The notes: generated by a model not told the origin, from the sequence alone. Positions 14,473 through 26,264 are shown, counted from the stretch's first letter. The stretch: 64,000 nt of DNA from Halomonas sp. DQ26W (GCF_003339685.1 NZ_QPKI01000008.1:57215-121214); one strand, 5' to 3'. Program-made: numbers and translations.

Positions 14473-16284
14473 ATGCCCGACTATCAGGCCCCCCTGCGCG
14501 ATCTGCGCTTCGTAATGGACGAAATGCTGGACTACCCCGCTCACTATGCTCGCCTGCCGGGCGGTGAGGATGCCTCTCCCGACGTGGTCGCCGCCATCCT
14601 CGAGGAGGGCGCCCGCTTTGCCCGCGAGGTGTTGCTGCCGTTGAACCAGACGGGGGACCAGGAGGGGTGTTTGCTGGAGGGCGGCGAGGTCAAGGCCCCC
14701 AAGGGCTTCAAGGCGGCTTACGAGCAATATGTAGAAGGTGGCTGGCCGAGCCTGGCAGCGTCGCCTGCGCACGGCGGTCAAGGGCTGCCCCATTCGCTGG
14801 CCATGGTGCTCAACGAGATGGTCTGCTCGACCAACCTGGCCTGGGGCATGTACCCGGGACTTTCCCACGGTGCCGCCGATGCTCTCCGCCACCACGGTAC
14901 CGAAGAGCAGCAGGCTACCTACCTGACCAAGCTGGTGGAAGGCGTCTGGACCGGTACCATGTGCCTGACAGAGCCTCACTGCGGTACCGACCTGGGCCTG
15001 ATCAAGACCCGTGCAGTCCCCGCCGACGATGGCGGTTACGATATTACCGGTACCAAGATATTCATCTCCGCCGGTGACCATGACATGGCCGAGAACATCA
15101 TCCATCTGGTACTGGCCAAGCTGCCGGACGCCCCTGAGGGTTCCAAGGGCATCTCGCTGTTCGTGGTGCCCAAGTTTTTACCGGATACCGACGGCAACCC
15201 CGGCGTGCGCAACGGTGTCTTCTGCGGTTCGCTCGAGCACAAGATGGGCATCCACGGCAACGCCACCTGCGTGATGAACTTCGATGGTTCCCGCGGTTAC
15301 TTGGTGGGGCCGCCCAACAAGGGGCTGGCCTGCATGTTCACCATGATGAACGCGGCGCGCCTGGGCGTGGGTATCCAGGGCCTGGGCTTGGCCGAGGCGA
15401 GCTTCCAGAATGCCCTGGCTTACGCCCGCGATCGTCTGCAGATGCGTGCGCTCTCCGGCCCCCATGCGCCTGAGAAACCTGCCGACCCGATCATCGTCCA
15501 TCCGGACGTGCGTCGCATGCTGCTGACCCAGAAGGCCTTCGCCGAAGGTGGCCGCATGCTGGTGCTTTATACCGCCCAGATGCTGGATATCGTCGAGCAT
15601 GGCCAGGATGCCGCCGAGCGCGAGCAGGCCGAGGCACTGCTGGGCCTGCTGACGCCCATCGTCAAGGCATTCCTTACCGAGGTGGGCTTCGAAGCCACCA
15701 ATGAAGGAGTGCAGGTGTTCGGTGGCCACGGTTTCATCCAGGAATGGGGGATGGAGCAGTTGGTGCGCGATGCGCGTATCACCCGACTCTATGAAGGCAC
15801 GACGGGCATTCAGGCCCTCGACCTTCTCGGCCGTAAGGTATTGATGAGCCAGGGCGAAACACTCAAGGTTTTCACCAAGCAGATTCACAAGTTCTGCCAG
15901 GCGGAGGCCGATAGCGCCGAGATGGCTGAATTCACCGTGCCGCTGAGCAAGCTCAACGCCGAGTGGGGCGAGTTGACCATGGGCATCGGCATGAAGGCCA
16001 TGGTCGATCGTGAAGAAGTGGGCGCCGCCAGTGTCGATTACCTGATGTATTCCGGCTACGTGACTCTGGCCTATCTCTTCGCCCGGGCGGCTAAGCAGGC
16101 CAGGATGGCACTCACCGCCGGCAGCGACGATGCGGGCTTCTACGAAGCCAAGATCAACACGGCGCGCTTCTACTTCGCTCGCCTGTTGCCGCGCACCCGA
16201 GCGCATGCCGCCATGGTGCAGGCCGGGGCGGAGCCGCTGATGGCTCTCTCATCCGAGGATTTCGGTCGCGGCTTCGAAATCTGA
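14473..16284 (+). CDS. Acyl-CoA dehydrogenase, large C-terminally extended type
   Basis: A 603-residue flavoenzyme of the first beta-oxidation step, passing electrons to ETF. Substrate and FAD loops are seen in MCLTEPHCGTDLG and ITGTKIFISAGDHD, and the catalytic glutamate is in LYEGTTGIQALDLLGRK. About 120 residues follow the usual dehydrogenase core, matching the subgroup with an acyl-CoA dehydrogenase C-terminal domain, which prefers longer chains. The ATG at 14473 follows GGAGAG; an upstream in-frame ATG at 14419 falls in the tandem repeat. Its promoter carries a PsrA-like box. ETF-QO and etfB lie at the right end of the window. Confidence 0.93.
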   Translation: MPDYQAPLRDLRFVMDEMLDYPAHYARLPGGEDASPDVVAAILEEGARFAREVLLPLNQTGDQEGCLLEGGEVKAPKGFKAAYEQYVEGGWPSLAASPAHGGQGLPHSLAMVLNEMVCSTNLAWGMYPGLSHGAADALRHHGTEEQQATYLTKLVEGVWTGTMCLTEPHCGTDLGLIKTRAVPADDGGYDITGTKIFISAGDHDMAENIIHLVLAKLPDAPEGSKGISLFVVPKFLPDTDGNPGVRNGVFCGSLEHKMGIHGNATCVMNFDGSRGYLVGPPNKGLACMFTMMNAARLGVGIQGLGLAEASFQNALAYARDRLQMRALSGPHAPEKPADPIIVHPDVRRMLLTQKAFAEGGRMLVLYTAQMLDIVEHGQDAAEREQAEALLGLLTPIVKAFLTEVGFEATNEGVQVFGGHGFIQEWGMEQLVRDARITRLYEGTTGIQALDLLGRKVLMSQGETLKVFTKQIHKFCQAEADSAEMAEFTVPLSKLNAEWGELTMGIGMKAMVDREEVGAASVDYLMYSGYVTLAYLFARAAKQARMALTAGSDDAGFYEAKINTARFYFARLLPRTRAHAAMVQAGAEPLMALSSEDFGRGFEI

Positions 16285-16398
16285 TTCAACCAGGCATCTC
16301 GCCCAATTCGCCCGAGCATGCCCGGCGATGTGCCATCGGAGCGCACCAGCACCACGGCCAGGGCGTTACGAGAACTGAAGAATCAGCTTGCATGAAAA

Positions 16399-16420
16399 GG
16401 GCAGGGCCTAAGCCCTGCCC
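16399..16420 (-). terminator. Rho-independent terminator, probably bidirectional
   Basis: GGGCAGGGC (16399-16407) and GCCCTGCCC (16412-16420) pair perfectly around CTAA. On the minus strand the hairpin is followed by a run of four T, fitting the end of the ATP-grasp gene. The acyl-CoA dehydrogenase gene converges from the other side. Confidence 0.75.
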
Positions 16421-16461
16421 CTGGTCATCAGCCGGGATGCGAGTCGGCGCCGAATGAGTTG

Positions 16462-17769
16462 CTAGACGTAGAAATCTAGGTCCTCTTGAGCCTTGAGCAG
16501 GTCCCGCATCTTGATCGGGTCGTCACCGAAGAAGAACAATAGACCCCAGTGCGTACCGAAAGCCGACCGGTCTGGCACCGTCTCTTCGGCCGGCTCTACC
16601 AGCTCGTGAGACTCGAAGTATGGATGCTCGATGGTTTCCTTGGGCATCTCGAGCTTGCTGACGACACGACGCCTCGGGTAGACCCCAAAGCAACCCGCAT
16701 AACCTTTCGCGTCGACCACCTCGCGGGGGAAGAAGGCATCGACCTCCTCCTTGGTGCTCTTGGGGTCGAAGACCAGTATCGACGCTTGATAGGCACTGAA
16801 TCCGTAGGCGCGCTCGATGAGCTCAAAGGCCTTGAAGCCCGGCGGGCGATAGGCTACCTCACCGAAGTACATCTCGCCGTCCGCCGCCACGAAGTACTCG
16901 GGATGAATCAGGCCGAACTGGATGTCGAACGTCTTGATCAGCTTCTCGATCTGCTTGGTAATGGCGTTGCGCCAGCTTTCGAGTTCCCGTGTGGCGGGAA
17001 CGAACACTGAATAGCCCAGTGTCACGTACTCGGAGATGTTGAGGAACTTGATCTTACCATCATGGATCCAGGCCTCGACGGCAAACTCCCAGCCATCAAG
17101 GTGACTTTCCATCAGCAAGGGATACTCTTCGGCCGGTATGCTGTCGATCTCATCTATCTTGCGAATCATGCGGTGTCCGAGACAGCCGGCCTTGTCAAAG
17201 GCCTTGACGTGGATCGGGTCATCCGGGTCACCGTCGAGCTTGAGTAGCGTTTGGTTGACCCGTTTCATGAAGCGGATGATGTCATCTTTCTCGTGGGCTT
17301 CCTCGAAGATCCCCACGCGAATACCGCCAAGCTGGGCGCGGCGCTTCATCAGTGCCTTGTCCCTGAACAGGATGGATTGCCCGTACATGCGGGGACTGTC
17401 CATGAGGACGGAGTTGATAGCGCCGGACCATTCGACGGTTTCTTCGAACAATGGTATGGCCACATCAACGCCTTCTGTCTTGAGGGTCTCCGCAATTTCC
17501 AGGGATCGATCATTCAGGCGCAGGAAGTCCCATTGAATATACGGGATATTGTTGGCTTCGCAGAAATCGGCGGCCCAATCGGGCGCCACCACCACGTATC
17601 GGCGATCAAACTTCTGTGCCGCCTTGATGGCATTGACGCTCCAGCCAAGCAGCGCGATATACCCCTTGTTGGGGTCCTTGGGCGTTTCGGTGCCTTTGAC
17701 CGAATCCATTGTCGGGTCGGTCCAGCTTGAAACGTCCTTGGAGGCCGGGGTTTCTGATGCAATCGACAT
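16462..17769 (-). CDS. Orphan ATP-grasp domain protein
   Basis: A 435-residue protein of the ATP-grasp superfamily, whose members join a carboxylate to an amine or thiol using ATP. Residues about 45-120 form a pre-ATP-grasp Rossmann-like part. The grasp domain shows ESHLDGWEFAVEAWIHDGKI and, further on, HPEYFVAADGEMYFGEVAYR, the acidic metal-binding strand, with EVAYRPPG replacing the usual E-V-N-x-R. The base composition looks less GC-rich than its neighbours. GGAGAG precedes the ATG at 17769. No biosynthetic partner gene lies beside it, so the substrate is unknown; it may have been acquired by transfer. Confidence 0.85.
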   Translation of the reverse strand: MSIASETPASKDVSSWTDPTMDSVKGTETPKDPNKGYIALLGWSVNAIKAAQKFDRRYVVVAPDWAADFCEANNIPYIQWDFLRLNDRSLEIAETLKTEGVDVAIPLFEETVEWSGAINSVLMDSPRMYGQSILFRDKALMKRRAQLGGIRVGIFEEAHEKDDIIRFMKRVNQTLLKLDGDPDDPIHVKAFDKAGCLGHRMIRKIDEIDSIPAEEYPLLMESHLDGWEFAVEAWIHDGKIKFLNISEYVTLGYSVFVPATRELESWRNAITKQIEKLIKTFDIQFGLIHPEYFVAADGEMYFGEVAYRPPGFKAFELIERAYGFSAYQASILVFDPKSTKEEVDAFFPREVVDAKGYAGCFGVYPRRRVVSKLEMPKETIEHPYFESHELVEPAEETVPDRSAFGTHWGLLFFFGDDPIKMRDLLKAQEDLDFYV

Positions 17770-18344
17770 GTGTTGCTCTCCTTCTGCCCTGAGCAGAATT
17801 GACGCTCGATCTCGAGTGGTTTTGTCGAGCTTGACTGCCAGGCATCTGCGGCTAGTTCACAGATGCCCAGCTATCTTGGGCCAGACCCTTGGCCCGATCT
17901 ACATTTTCGGTTGGAATATCGGCAGGACCGCCCTTTTCGAGCGGGCCGCAGTGAAAGAAGCATAGCCGCGTGTTGGGCAAACGGTAGTGAGGCTTCACCG
18001 AAGAGTTCGCCATTGCCTTGGGTCGACGTGACGATTCCCTGTCTCCACTCTAGCTCACTGTCGTTATCGGGATTGAAGGTGCAGAATGCCAAGGCGTACC
18101 GCACCGATAACCTGAAATATGGGAGAGGCTGCTGCAATGCATTCGCGGCGGAAAACCGCTCGATGGCGGCGTTGAACTGCTTGACAGGCTCATCTGAGGA
18201 GCCGTTGTCATGGTGGGCGGTTCCGTGCCTATCAACGCTCATTTAACTACATTCTGCTTTAGCTCGTGACATGTCAACCGCATTTTCAGTGGCCAATTTC
18301 ACAGAATTTTGCAGCTTGCAGCGTCAATTGCCACGGCGGCCACC
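17770..18344. other. 575-bp low-coding region upstream of the ATP-grasp gene
   Basis: The right part (about 18230-18330) is AT-richer than the surroundings. The only sizeable open frame is the uncertain one at 17871-18242. CTCGAT/CTCGAG palindromic sequence lies near 17802-17815. I see no RNA gene or mobile element. Confidence 0.5.
17871..18242 (-). CDS. Hypothetical protein, uncertain
   Basis: A 123-codon open frame. The first 90 residues read like a protein (QPLPYFRLSVRYALAFCTF, then LEWRQGIVTSTQGNGELFG) and the end is Arg/Ser-rich and less convincing. No good ribosome binding site precedes the ATG at 18242. It lies on the same strand as, and 100 bp upstream of, the ATP-grasp gene. I recognise no family. 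It could be real, a decayed gene, or chance. Confidence 0.3.
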   Translation of the reverse strand: MSVDRHGTAHHDNGSSDEPVKQFNAAIERFSAANALQQPLPYFRLSVRYALAFCTFNPDNDSELEWRQGIVTSTQGNGELFGEASLPFAQHAAMLLSLRPARKGRSCRYSNRKCRSGQGSGPR

Positions 18345-19406
18345 TCAGTGGCAAAGCGTCTCGCGGGCCTGGTCGTGGCTCGTCTCGTGGCCGGAGGGCA
18401 GGGGGGCGGCCGGAGTGGTCAGCCAGGCAACGATATCCTGCTCGGTGCGTTCACGCTGGGTATAGCGGGTCAGCATATGGTAACCATCGGGATATAGTGC
18501 CAGGCGCCAGGACAGCTCGGTTTGTGTTTCCGGTGTGGCGGTGAGTCGTTCGAGCAGGGCGCAAAATGCTTCGGCGGGAATGACCTGGTCTTCGTCGCCG
18601 TACAGGATCAGGGCGGGGCCGGGCAGGTCCTGGGCGGCATGCAGCGCCCGATCCATGGTGTCGGTCACTCCGTGCAGGGTATCCACACGGGCGCTACGCA
18701 GGATCAGCGGATCCCGTGCCAGTTGGCGCTTGATCGTTTCGTCATCTGTGGGCTCGATTCCCAGGCGCCGTGCGGTGCGTACCGAGAAGGACACCTGCGG
18801 TATCAGGCGAACCCCGAGCCACAGACCTAGCCGCTGATACCACGGCATCGCTTCTCGACCCCACACGGCGGGGGCGATCAATACGCTTCCATCCACGGAA
18901 GGTGGTGTGTCGTCGGTCATGGCAAGTATCACGATAGCCGCCCCCATGCTCTTGCCAATCAGGTAGAGGGGAGTATCGGGGTGGCGTTCACGCAACAAGT
19001 CTACGAGCAGAGCGACATCACCGCTCAGTCGCTGATGCCCCGGCCACAGGCGGCGCTGGTTGGTTGTGCCGAAACCACGCTGATCATGGGCATAGACTTC
19101 CACGCCCTGGCGGGTCAGGGCATCGGCCAGGAACTCGAAACTCCCGGCATGGTCGTTGAAGCCGTGCACCGCCAGCACCACGCTGCCGATGTCTCCCTGG
19201 GCGTGCCAATGGCGTAGCGGAAGCAGGTAGCCATCGTCGGCAACGACCTGATGCGTCGTAAGCCGAGGCTCCACGGGGCCCGGGCCGGGTGACTGCAACG
19301 TTGCGTTACTTTCACAGCCCCCCACTGTCAGCAGTACGACTATCAGTGCGGCCCTGACCAGGCGCTGTTGCATCGGTAGCGGCAAGGTGGAGCGCATATG
19401 GCTCAT
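18345..19406 (-). CDS. Alpha/beta hydrolase lipoprotein (monoacylglycerol lipase-like)
   Basis: A 353-residue serine hydrolase. A lipoprotein signal with lipobox LTVGGC near residue 28 predicts membrane anchoring after export. AVHGFNDHAGSFEFLADAL is typical of the lysophospholipase/monoacylglycerol lipase group. The nucleophile is in GKSMGAA, the acid in YGDEDQVIP and the histidine in PDGYHMLTR. I chose the ATG at 19406 because it overlaps the stop of the preceding winged-helix gene (ATGA); the ATG at 19397 is an alternative. Coupling to that gene suggests joint expression. The natural substrate is unknown. Confidence 0.88.
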   Translation of the reverse strand: MSHMRSTLPLPMQQRLVRAALIVVLLTVGGCESNATLQSPGPGPVEPRLTTHQVVADDGYLLPLRHWHAQGDIGSVVLAVHGFNDHAGSFEFLADALTRQGVEVYAHDQRGFGTTNQRRLWPGHQRLSGDVALLVDLLRERHPDTPLYLIGKSMGAAIVILAMTDDTPPSVDGSVLIAPAVWGREAMPWYQRLGLWLGVRLIPQVSFSVRTARRLGIEPTDDETIKRQLARDPLILRSARVDTLHGVTDTMDRALHAAQDLPGPALILYGDEDQVIPAEAFCALLERLTATPETQTELSWRLALYPDGYHMLTRYTQRERTEQDIVAWLTTPAAPLPSGHETSHDQARETLCH

Positions 19407-19705
19407 GGTAAGGCAGGGTAGCCGAGCGCTTGGCGTAGCCGGTCGGCATGGGCCGAAATCCATTCAGGGGAAATAGGGCCCCAGTCGCGTATCACGTAGC
19501 GTCCAATATTGTGCCTGCCACCGGCGTCGGGCTCGAACTCACAGCGGATATCGAGCTCCTCCAAGGCCGTGATGGTGTCCTGGGCGGTACGCCTGGGCAT
19601 GCCGGTGGCTTCGATGAGGGCCGGCACGCTGGCGTTTCCGGTCCTGATCAGGTGGGCCACGTAGAGGCGGCGGTAGAAGCTGGTGCGGGTCTTGCTGAGT
19701 GCCAT
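19403..19705 (-). CDS. Small winged helix-turn-helix protein
   Basis: A 100-residue protein starting MALSKTRTSFYRRLYVAHLI. The segment SVPALIEATGMPRRTAQDTI is a clear helix-turn-helix, followed by ALEELDIRCEFEPDAGGRHN as wing, and a short end (WGPISPEWISAH). It could be a DNA-binding regulator, but no target is evident. The ATG at 19705 is preferred because the fold begins there; the frame is open further upstream without a good start. It overlaps the hydrolase start by four bases. Confidence 0.75.
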   Translation of the reverse strand: MALSKTRTSFYRRLYVAHLIRTGNASVPALIEATGMPRRTAQDTITALEELDIRCEFEPDAGGRHNIGRYVIRDWGPISPEWISAHADRLRQALGYPALP

Positions 19706-19816
19706 GTTGATTACCTGGACTGGTCGGTTTCCTGGGGAGTCTTTGCCAACGGTGAGCCGAGACGTGAGCGAACGGCCAAGAGTCGGTAAAGGATAGCGTC
19801 CGGGACAGGGGGCTGC

Positions 19817-19903
19817 ATGTTCGGTGAGCGCGTGGTGGTGGAGCACGACGGGGAGTCCGGTGATATCCAGGGCGTAATGGTTTCTTTCGCCTACATCAAG
19901 TAA
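19817..19903 (+). CDS. Candidate 28-residue micro-ORF
   Basis: ATG at 19817 is preceded by AGGGGG about 5 nt upstream, and the frame ends TAA at 19903. The peptide starts MFGERVVVEHDGESGD and is acidic then hydrophobic. It lies alone on the plus strand in a 278-bp gap between two minus-strand genes. I recognise no homologue, and chance remains likely. Confidence 0.25.
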   Translation: MFGERVVVEHDGESGDIQGVMVSFAYIK

Positions 19904-19983
19904 GTCGAGGTCGATACCTACCGACTGGAATGAGCGGTATCGATTATGAACCTGCCGGTGCGGACCTGACCCTGCGAAGAGGA

Positions 19984-20445
19984 CTAGTCTAGAGGCTGGG
20001 CATGGGAGGCTAGCCGCTCCAGGGCGCGTTTGAGGCGGGGGTCCTCGGTATCGGCAGCGCAGGCGGCGATCTCGGCGGCGGCGGGTGCCGGCAGTTGGCG
20101 CACCTGGCGTGCGGGCACCTTGAGCGGGCGCACCGGCCTCACCTTGAGCGTGAACCCCGTGACTGCGGCGAACTCGGGTAATTGATGCAGCAGTGTGAGC
20201 AGGCGCTGCTGTTCGTAGCGCAGCCAGGTTAGCCAGACGGCGCGGTCGGTGATTATCGTCAGTTTGCCTTCGCGAAAGCCACCGACATGTACGTGTTCGC
20301 CTACTTCATCCGGCAAGTGGTCACGCAGGTGCTGCTGGGCGCGGGCGATCAGCTTTGCCGTGCGCATCAGCGGCGCCAATTCGCCTCCGCCGCCCAGCAG
20401 GCGAGACATGGGCTGGGCGCGTGAACCCTTAACCTTTATACTCAT
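19984..20445 (-). CDS. dciA: DciA (DUF721) replicative helicase loader
   Basis: A 153-residue protein of the DUF721/DciA family, which loads DnaB helicase in bacteria without DnaC or DnaI. The conserved core is KLIARAQQHLRDHLPDEVGE, then GGFREGKLTIITDRAVWLTW, where the second half is the KH-like domain. The C-terminus is Ala/Pro-rich. The ATG at 20445 (MSIKVKGSRAQPMSRLLGG) fits family starts; a much longer open frame upstream overlaps nothing recognisable and is rejected. Its place near secA agrees with gene order in Pseudomonas and Halomonas relatives. Confidence 0.85.
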   Translation of the reverse strand: MSIKVKGSRAQPMSRLLGGGGELAPLMRTAKLIARAQQHLRDHLPDEVGEHVHVGGFREGKLTIITDRAVWLTWLRYEQQRLLTLLHQLPEFAAVTGFTLKVRPVRPLKVPARQVRQLPAPAAAEIAACAADTEDPRLKRALERLASHAQPLD

Positions 20446-20565
20446 TGGCTTAATCTCGGGGGCAGATGCCTTCTCCAGGTTGCCGATAGCGACCTTGGCC
20501 GCTGTCCTGTGTCCAACGCCCGTGGTTACGGCAAAGCCTAGCACGCTCGGGAGATACGCTACAGC

Positions 20566-20943
20566 ATGACCACCGACCAGCCACAAGGCCCTACCAGCGC
20601 CGCTCCGAACCCCGGGACGGCGGTGCGCCGTCGACAGCGCTCGCGCTGGTGGCTGGCCGGCCTGTTGGTGAGCTGCCTGCTGCCCGCCGGGCTGAGCCAG
20701 GCGGATACGCTGCGTCTGGCGGAACGCGTGGTCCAGACCTGCATCCTGGCCCCGACGCTGATGCGTGCCCGCTGCCGCTACGTGGCACGCCGCCGGGCGC
20801 TGCCCCATTGGCAACTGCGCAAGCCACGGGTTATGGCATGTCGTATCCATCCTCCGCGGCAGATGCCACCCTGGCGGTGCTGGCCCGCCGCTCATGACGT
20901 CCTGACGCGCCGCGGTCCACCCGACGCGCGACACCCACTCTGA
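20566..20943 (+). CDS. Hypothetical exported protein, uncertain
   Basis: A 125-codon frame starting [11 protein letters not shown], with one hydrophobic stretch ([19 protein letters not shown], residues about 28-47) after an Arg-rich segment, like a signal peptide or single anchor. The remainder is Arg-, Pro- and Trp-rich and resembles no family I know. GGGAGA lies 12-15 nt before the ATG at 20566, rather far. It is divergent from dciA and precedes secA. It may be genuine or a product of high GC content. Confidence 0.35.
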   Translation: MTTDQPQGPTSAAPNPGTAVRRRQRSRWWLAGLLVSCLLPAGLSQADTLRLAERVVQTCILAPTLMRARCRYVARRRALPHWQLRKPRVMACRIHPPRQMPPWRCWPAAHDVLTRRGPPDARHPL

Positions 20944-21035
20944 AGCCATCGTTTCCTGCCGGTGGGGGGCGCTTACGGTATGTAATGCCCGCTTTTACCA
21001 CTGGCCGATTGTCATATGCTGATATTGGACGTTTC

Positions 21036-23777
<2,742 letters not shown>

Positions 23778-24010
23778 ATCAAATGCCTGCGCGAGCGAAT
23801 CGCTGCGTTACGCGGTGCCGAAGCGCCGGACCATCGGGATCCTCACCTATACCCCATAGGCTCCGGTTGACTCGAAGCCTCCGGCTTCTCGCTCCTTCGG
23901 GGCCATCCTGCGGATGCTTGTCGCTTCGCTCGGTTCTGTGCTCCGTGCGCCTAGCGCTTCATCTCGCTCGGCAATTTGATCGCTCTAACTGACGAAGGAG
24001 TAAACGTTCC
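23778..24010. other. 233-bp secA-argJ intergenic region
   Basis: No gene is seen. GAAGCC-TCC-GGCTTC (23874-23888) is a short hairpin that may end the secA transcript. The surrounding sequence looks like a family of long intergenic repeats, but no second copy lies in this window. Confidence 0.4.
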
Positions 24011-25240
24011 ATGGCTGTGGGTGAAACGCACTTTCCGGCAATGCCGGCGGTTGACGGGCTGCGCCTGGGGTCCGCCATGGCGGGCATCAAGAAGCCGGGA
24101 CGTCGAGATTTGGTGGTCATCGAGATTCCTGCGGGAGCCAGGGTGGCGGGAAGTTTCACGCGCAATGCCTTCTGTGCCGCCCCCGTCACTGTGGCCAAGG
24201 CGAATCTGGCCGCATGCCAGGTACGGGGAGAAGGTGCTCGTTTGCTGGTGGTCAATACCGGTAACGCCAATGCCGGCACCGGCGAGGTGGGGTTGCGCGA
24301 TGCCCAGGCCACCTGTGCCGAGCTGGCAAAGCTGGCCGGGGTAAGCGAGGATGCCGTACTGCCTTTCTCCACCGGGGTGATCGGCGAACCTCTGCCCATG
24401 GAGCGGCTGCTGGGCGGACTCCCGGCGGTGCTGGCATCCCTGGACGAGGGCGCCGAGGCATGGCGGCAGGCCGGCGAGGGCATCCTCACCACCGACACCC
24501 GGCCCAAGGGCGCCAGCGTGAGCCTGGAAATGGGCGAGCATACGGTGGTCATCAACGGCATCTGCAAGGGGTCGGGCATGATAAAGCCCAACATGGCCAC
24601 CATGCTGGCCTTCGTAGCGACCGATGCCGCCCTTGCTCAGCCACTGCTGGATTCGCTTCTGCGTGAGACGGTGGACCGCTCGTTCAACTGCATCACCGTC
24701 GACGGGGACACCTCCACCAACGACGCCTGCATGTTGATCGCTACCGGGCGGGGCGCCGAGGTGGCCAGCGACGAACAGATCGCCGTGTTCCGCAATGGTC
24801 TACAGCGGGTGATGACCGAGCTGGCCCAGGCGATCATTCGAGACGGCGAGGGGGCGACCAAGTTCGTGACCTTGCAGGTCAACGAGGCGTCGAGCCGGGA
24901 AGAAGCGCTGGACGTCGCCTTCACCGTTGCCCATTCGCCCTTGGTTAAGACGGCACTGTTTGCTTCCGATGCCAACTGGGGGCGCATCTTGGCTGCGGTT
25001 GGACGTGCTCCGGTGGAGGATTTCGACGTGACGCGAGTGACCATTGATCTGGGCAATATTCGTCTGGTCGAATACGGGGGGCGGGCGGCAGGGTATACCG
25101 AGGAAGCTGGCAGTCAGGTGATGAGCCAGGAGGAGATCGTGATACGGATCACCCTGGGCCGTGGCCAGGAGAGCGCAACGGTCTGGACTTCCGACCTCTC
25201 CCATGACTATGTCAGCATCAACGCCGAGTACCGCAGCTGA
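24011..25240 (+). CDS. argJ: Bifunctional ornithine acetyltransferase/N-acetylglutamate synthase
   Basis: A 409-residue arginine-biosynthesis enzyme that transfers acetyl from N-acetylornithine to glutamate; bifunctional forms also use acetyl-CoA. The autocleavage site is KPNMATML, giving Thr197 as the nucleophile of the beta chain. VVNTGNANAGTG and CKGSGMIKPNMATML are family hallmarks, and the C-terminal DYVSINAEYRS is conserved. A GAAGGAG site precedes the ATG at 24011. Whether it is bi- or monofunctional cannot be settled by eye. The Nudix gene follows at 67 bp. Confidence 0.96.
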   Translation: MAVGETHFPAMPAVDGLRLGSAMAGIKKPGRRDLVVIEIPAGARVAGSFTRNAFCAAPVTVAKANLAACQVRGEGARLLVVNTGNANAGTGEVGLRDAQATCAELAKLAGVSEDAVLPFSTGVIGEPLPMERLLGGLPAVLASLDEGAEAWRQAGEGILTTDTRPKGASVSLEMGEHTVVINGICKGSGMIKPNMATMLAFVATDAALAQPLLDSLLRETVDRSFNCITVDGDTSTNDACMLIATGRGAEVASDEQIAVFRNGLQRVMTELAQAIIRDGEGATKFVTLQVNEASSREEALDVAFTVAHSPLVKTALFASDANWGRILAAVGRAPVEDFDVTRVTIDLGNIRLVEYGGRAAGYTEEAGSQVMSQEEIVIRITLGRGQESATVWTSDLSHDYVSINAEYRS

Positions 25241-25307
25241 GGGCGAGCTTGGCAGACGAACAACCCTGTGCCGGGTGGACGGCATGGGTCAAGCGGGTAA
25301 AGGGTTA

Positions 25308-26264
25308 ATGAATGTAATGGTGAAGAGAAGGGTGCATGTGGCAGCCGCCGCCATCGTCAGCGGCGATGGCGACAAGGCGCTGATCGCCCGCCGTCCGTCC
25401 AATGTCGACCATGGCGGCCTTTGGGAATTTCCCGGCGGAAAGCTGGCGCCATACGAGACGGGCCTGGAAGGGCTCAAGCGTGAGCTCCACGAGGAATTGG
25501 GTGTCGAGATCAAGCGTGCCCAGCCGCTGATCCGCATTCATCATGAATACCCCGACAAGCACATCCTGCTGGACGTGTGGCAGGTACATGAGTTCAGCGG
25601 CGAGCCGTTTGGTCGCGAAGGTCAGGCGGTGCGCTGGGTGCCGTTGCAGGAGCTGGTCAACTACCCGTTCCCGGCGGCCAATTTGCCGATTCTTCAGGCC
25701 GTGATGCTGCCCACCGAGTATTTCATCACGGCGGAGGAAGAAGACGAGGAGATCTTCGAGGCTCGCCTGGCTCGGGCACTGGTCGAGGACGGCGTGCGGC
25801 TGGTGCAACTGCGCGCCAAGTCGCTGGATGAAGCGGCCTACCTGGCTCGTGCCGAACGTGCCCTGACGCTGTGCCGTGAGCATGGCGCCAGGCTACTCCT
25901 CAACGCTGATCCCGCGTTGCTGAATCAGGTCGATGCCGATGGCATCCACCTCACCAGTGAGCGCTTGATGTCACTGGAGCGGCGTCCGATCTCGGAGGCC
26001 AAGTGGCTGGCGGCCTCGACGCACGACCAGAAGCAGCTGACCCAGGCTTCGCGCATCGGCAGCGACTTCGTCACCCTGTCGCCGCTACGTACGACACCCT
26101 CCCACCCCGAAGTGCCGCCGATGGGCTGGCACGACTTCCAGCAGCTGGTCGAGCGTGCCGCCATGCCGGTCTTTGCGTTGGGCGGCATGACCCGCTTCGA
26201 CGCCAACCACGCGCGTGCTGTGGGCGCCCAGGGCATCGCCTCGATTCGTGACTTCTGGAAGTGA
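25308..26264 (+). CDS. mutT: Nudix hydrolase fused to a ThiE/TenI-like domain
   Basis: A 318-residue two-domain protein. Residues 1-130 are MutT-like, with a perfect Nudix box G-x5-E-x7-R-E-U-x-E-E-x-G-U starting at G44; this fits 8-oxo-dGTP removal. Residues 140-318 resemble thiamine phosphate synthase (VQLRAKSLDEA, ADGIHLTSERL, PVFALGGMTRFDANH). The ThiE pyrophosphate loop is changed, however: LLNADPALL replaces the N-D-R motif and the P-T-x-T-K loop reads LRTTPSHP. So the second domain may not make thiamine phosphate. Such fusions are known in pseudomonads and relatives. The start at 25308 is a choice; 25317 is possible. Confidence 0.9.
   Translation: MNVMVKRRVHVAAAAIVSGDGDKALIARRPSNVDHGGLWEFPGGKLAPYETGLEGLKRELHEELGVEIKRAQPLIRIHHEYPDKHILLDVWQVHEFSGEPFGREGQAVRWVPLQELVNYPFPAANLPILQAVMLPTEYFITAEEEDEEIFEARLARALVEDGVRLVQLRAKSLDEAAYLARAERALTLCREHGARLLLNADPALLNQVDADGIHLTSERLMSLERRPISEAKWLAASTHDQKQLTQASRIGSDFVTLSPLRTTPSHPEVPPMGWHDFQQLVERAAMPVFALGGMTRFDANHARAVGAQGIASIRDFWK

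Noticed and set aside
20446..20949. N-terminal extension of the dciA frame to 321 codons
   Set aside because: The extra part is Arg/Gln/His-rich without homology, lacks a ribosome site and would overlap the whole divergent ORF; the family starts near the ATG at 20445.
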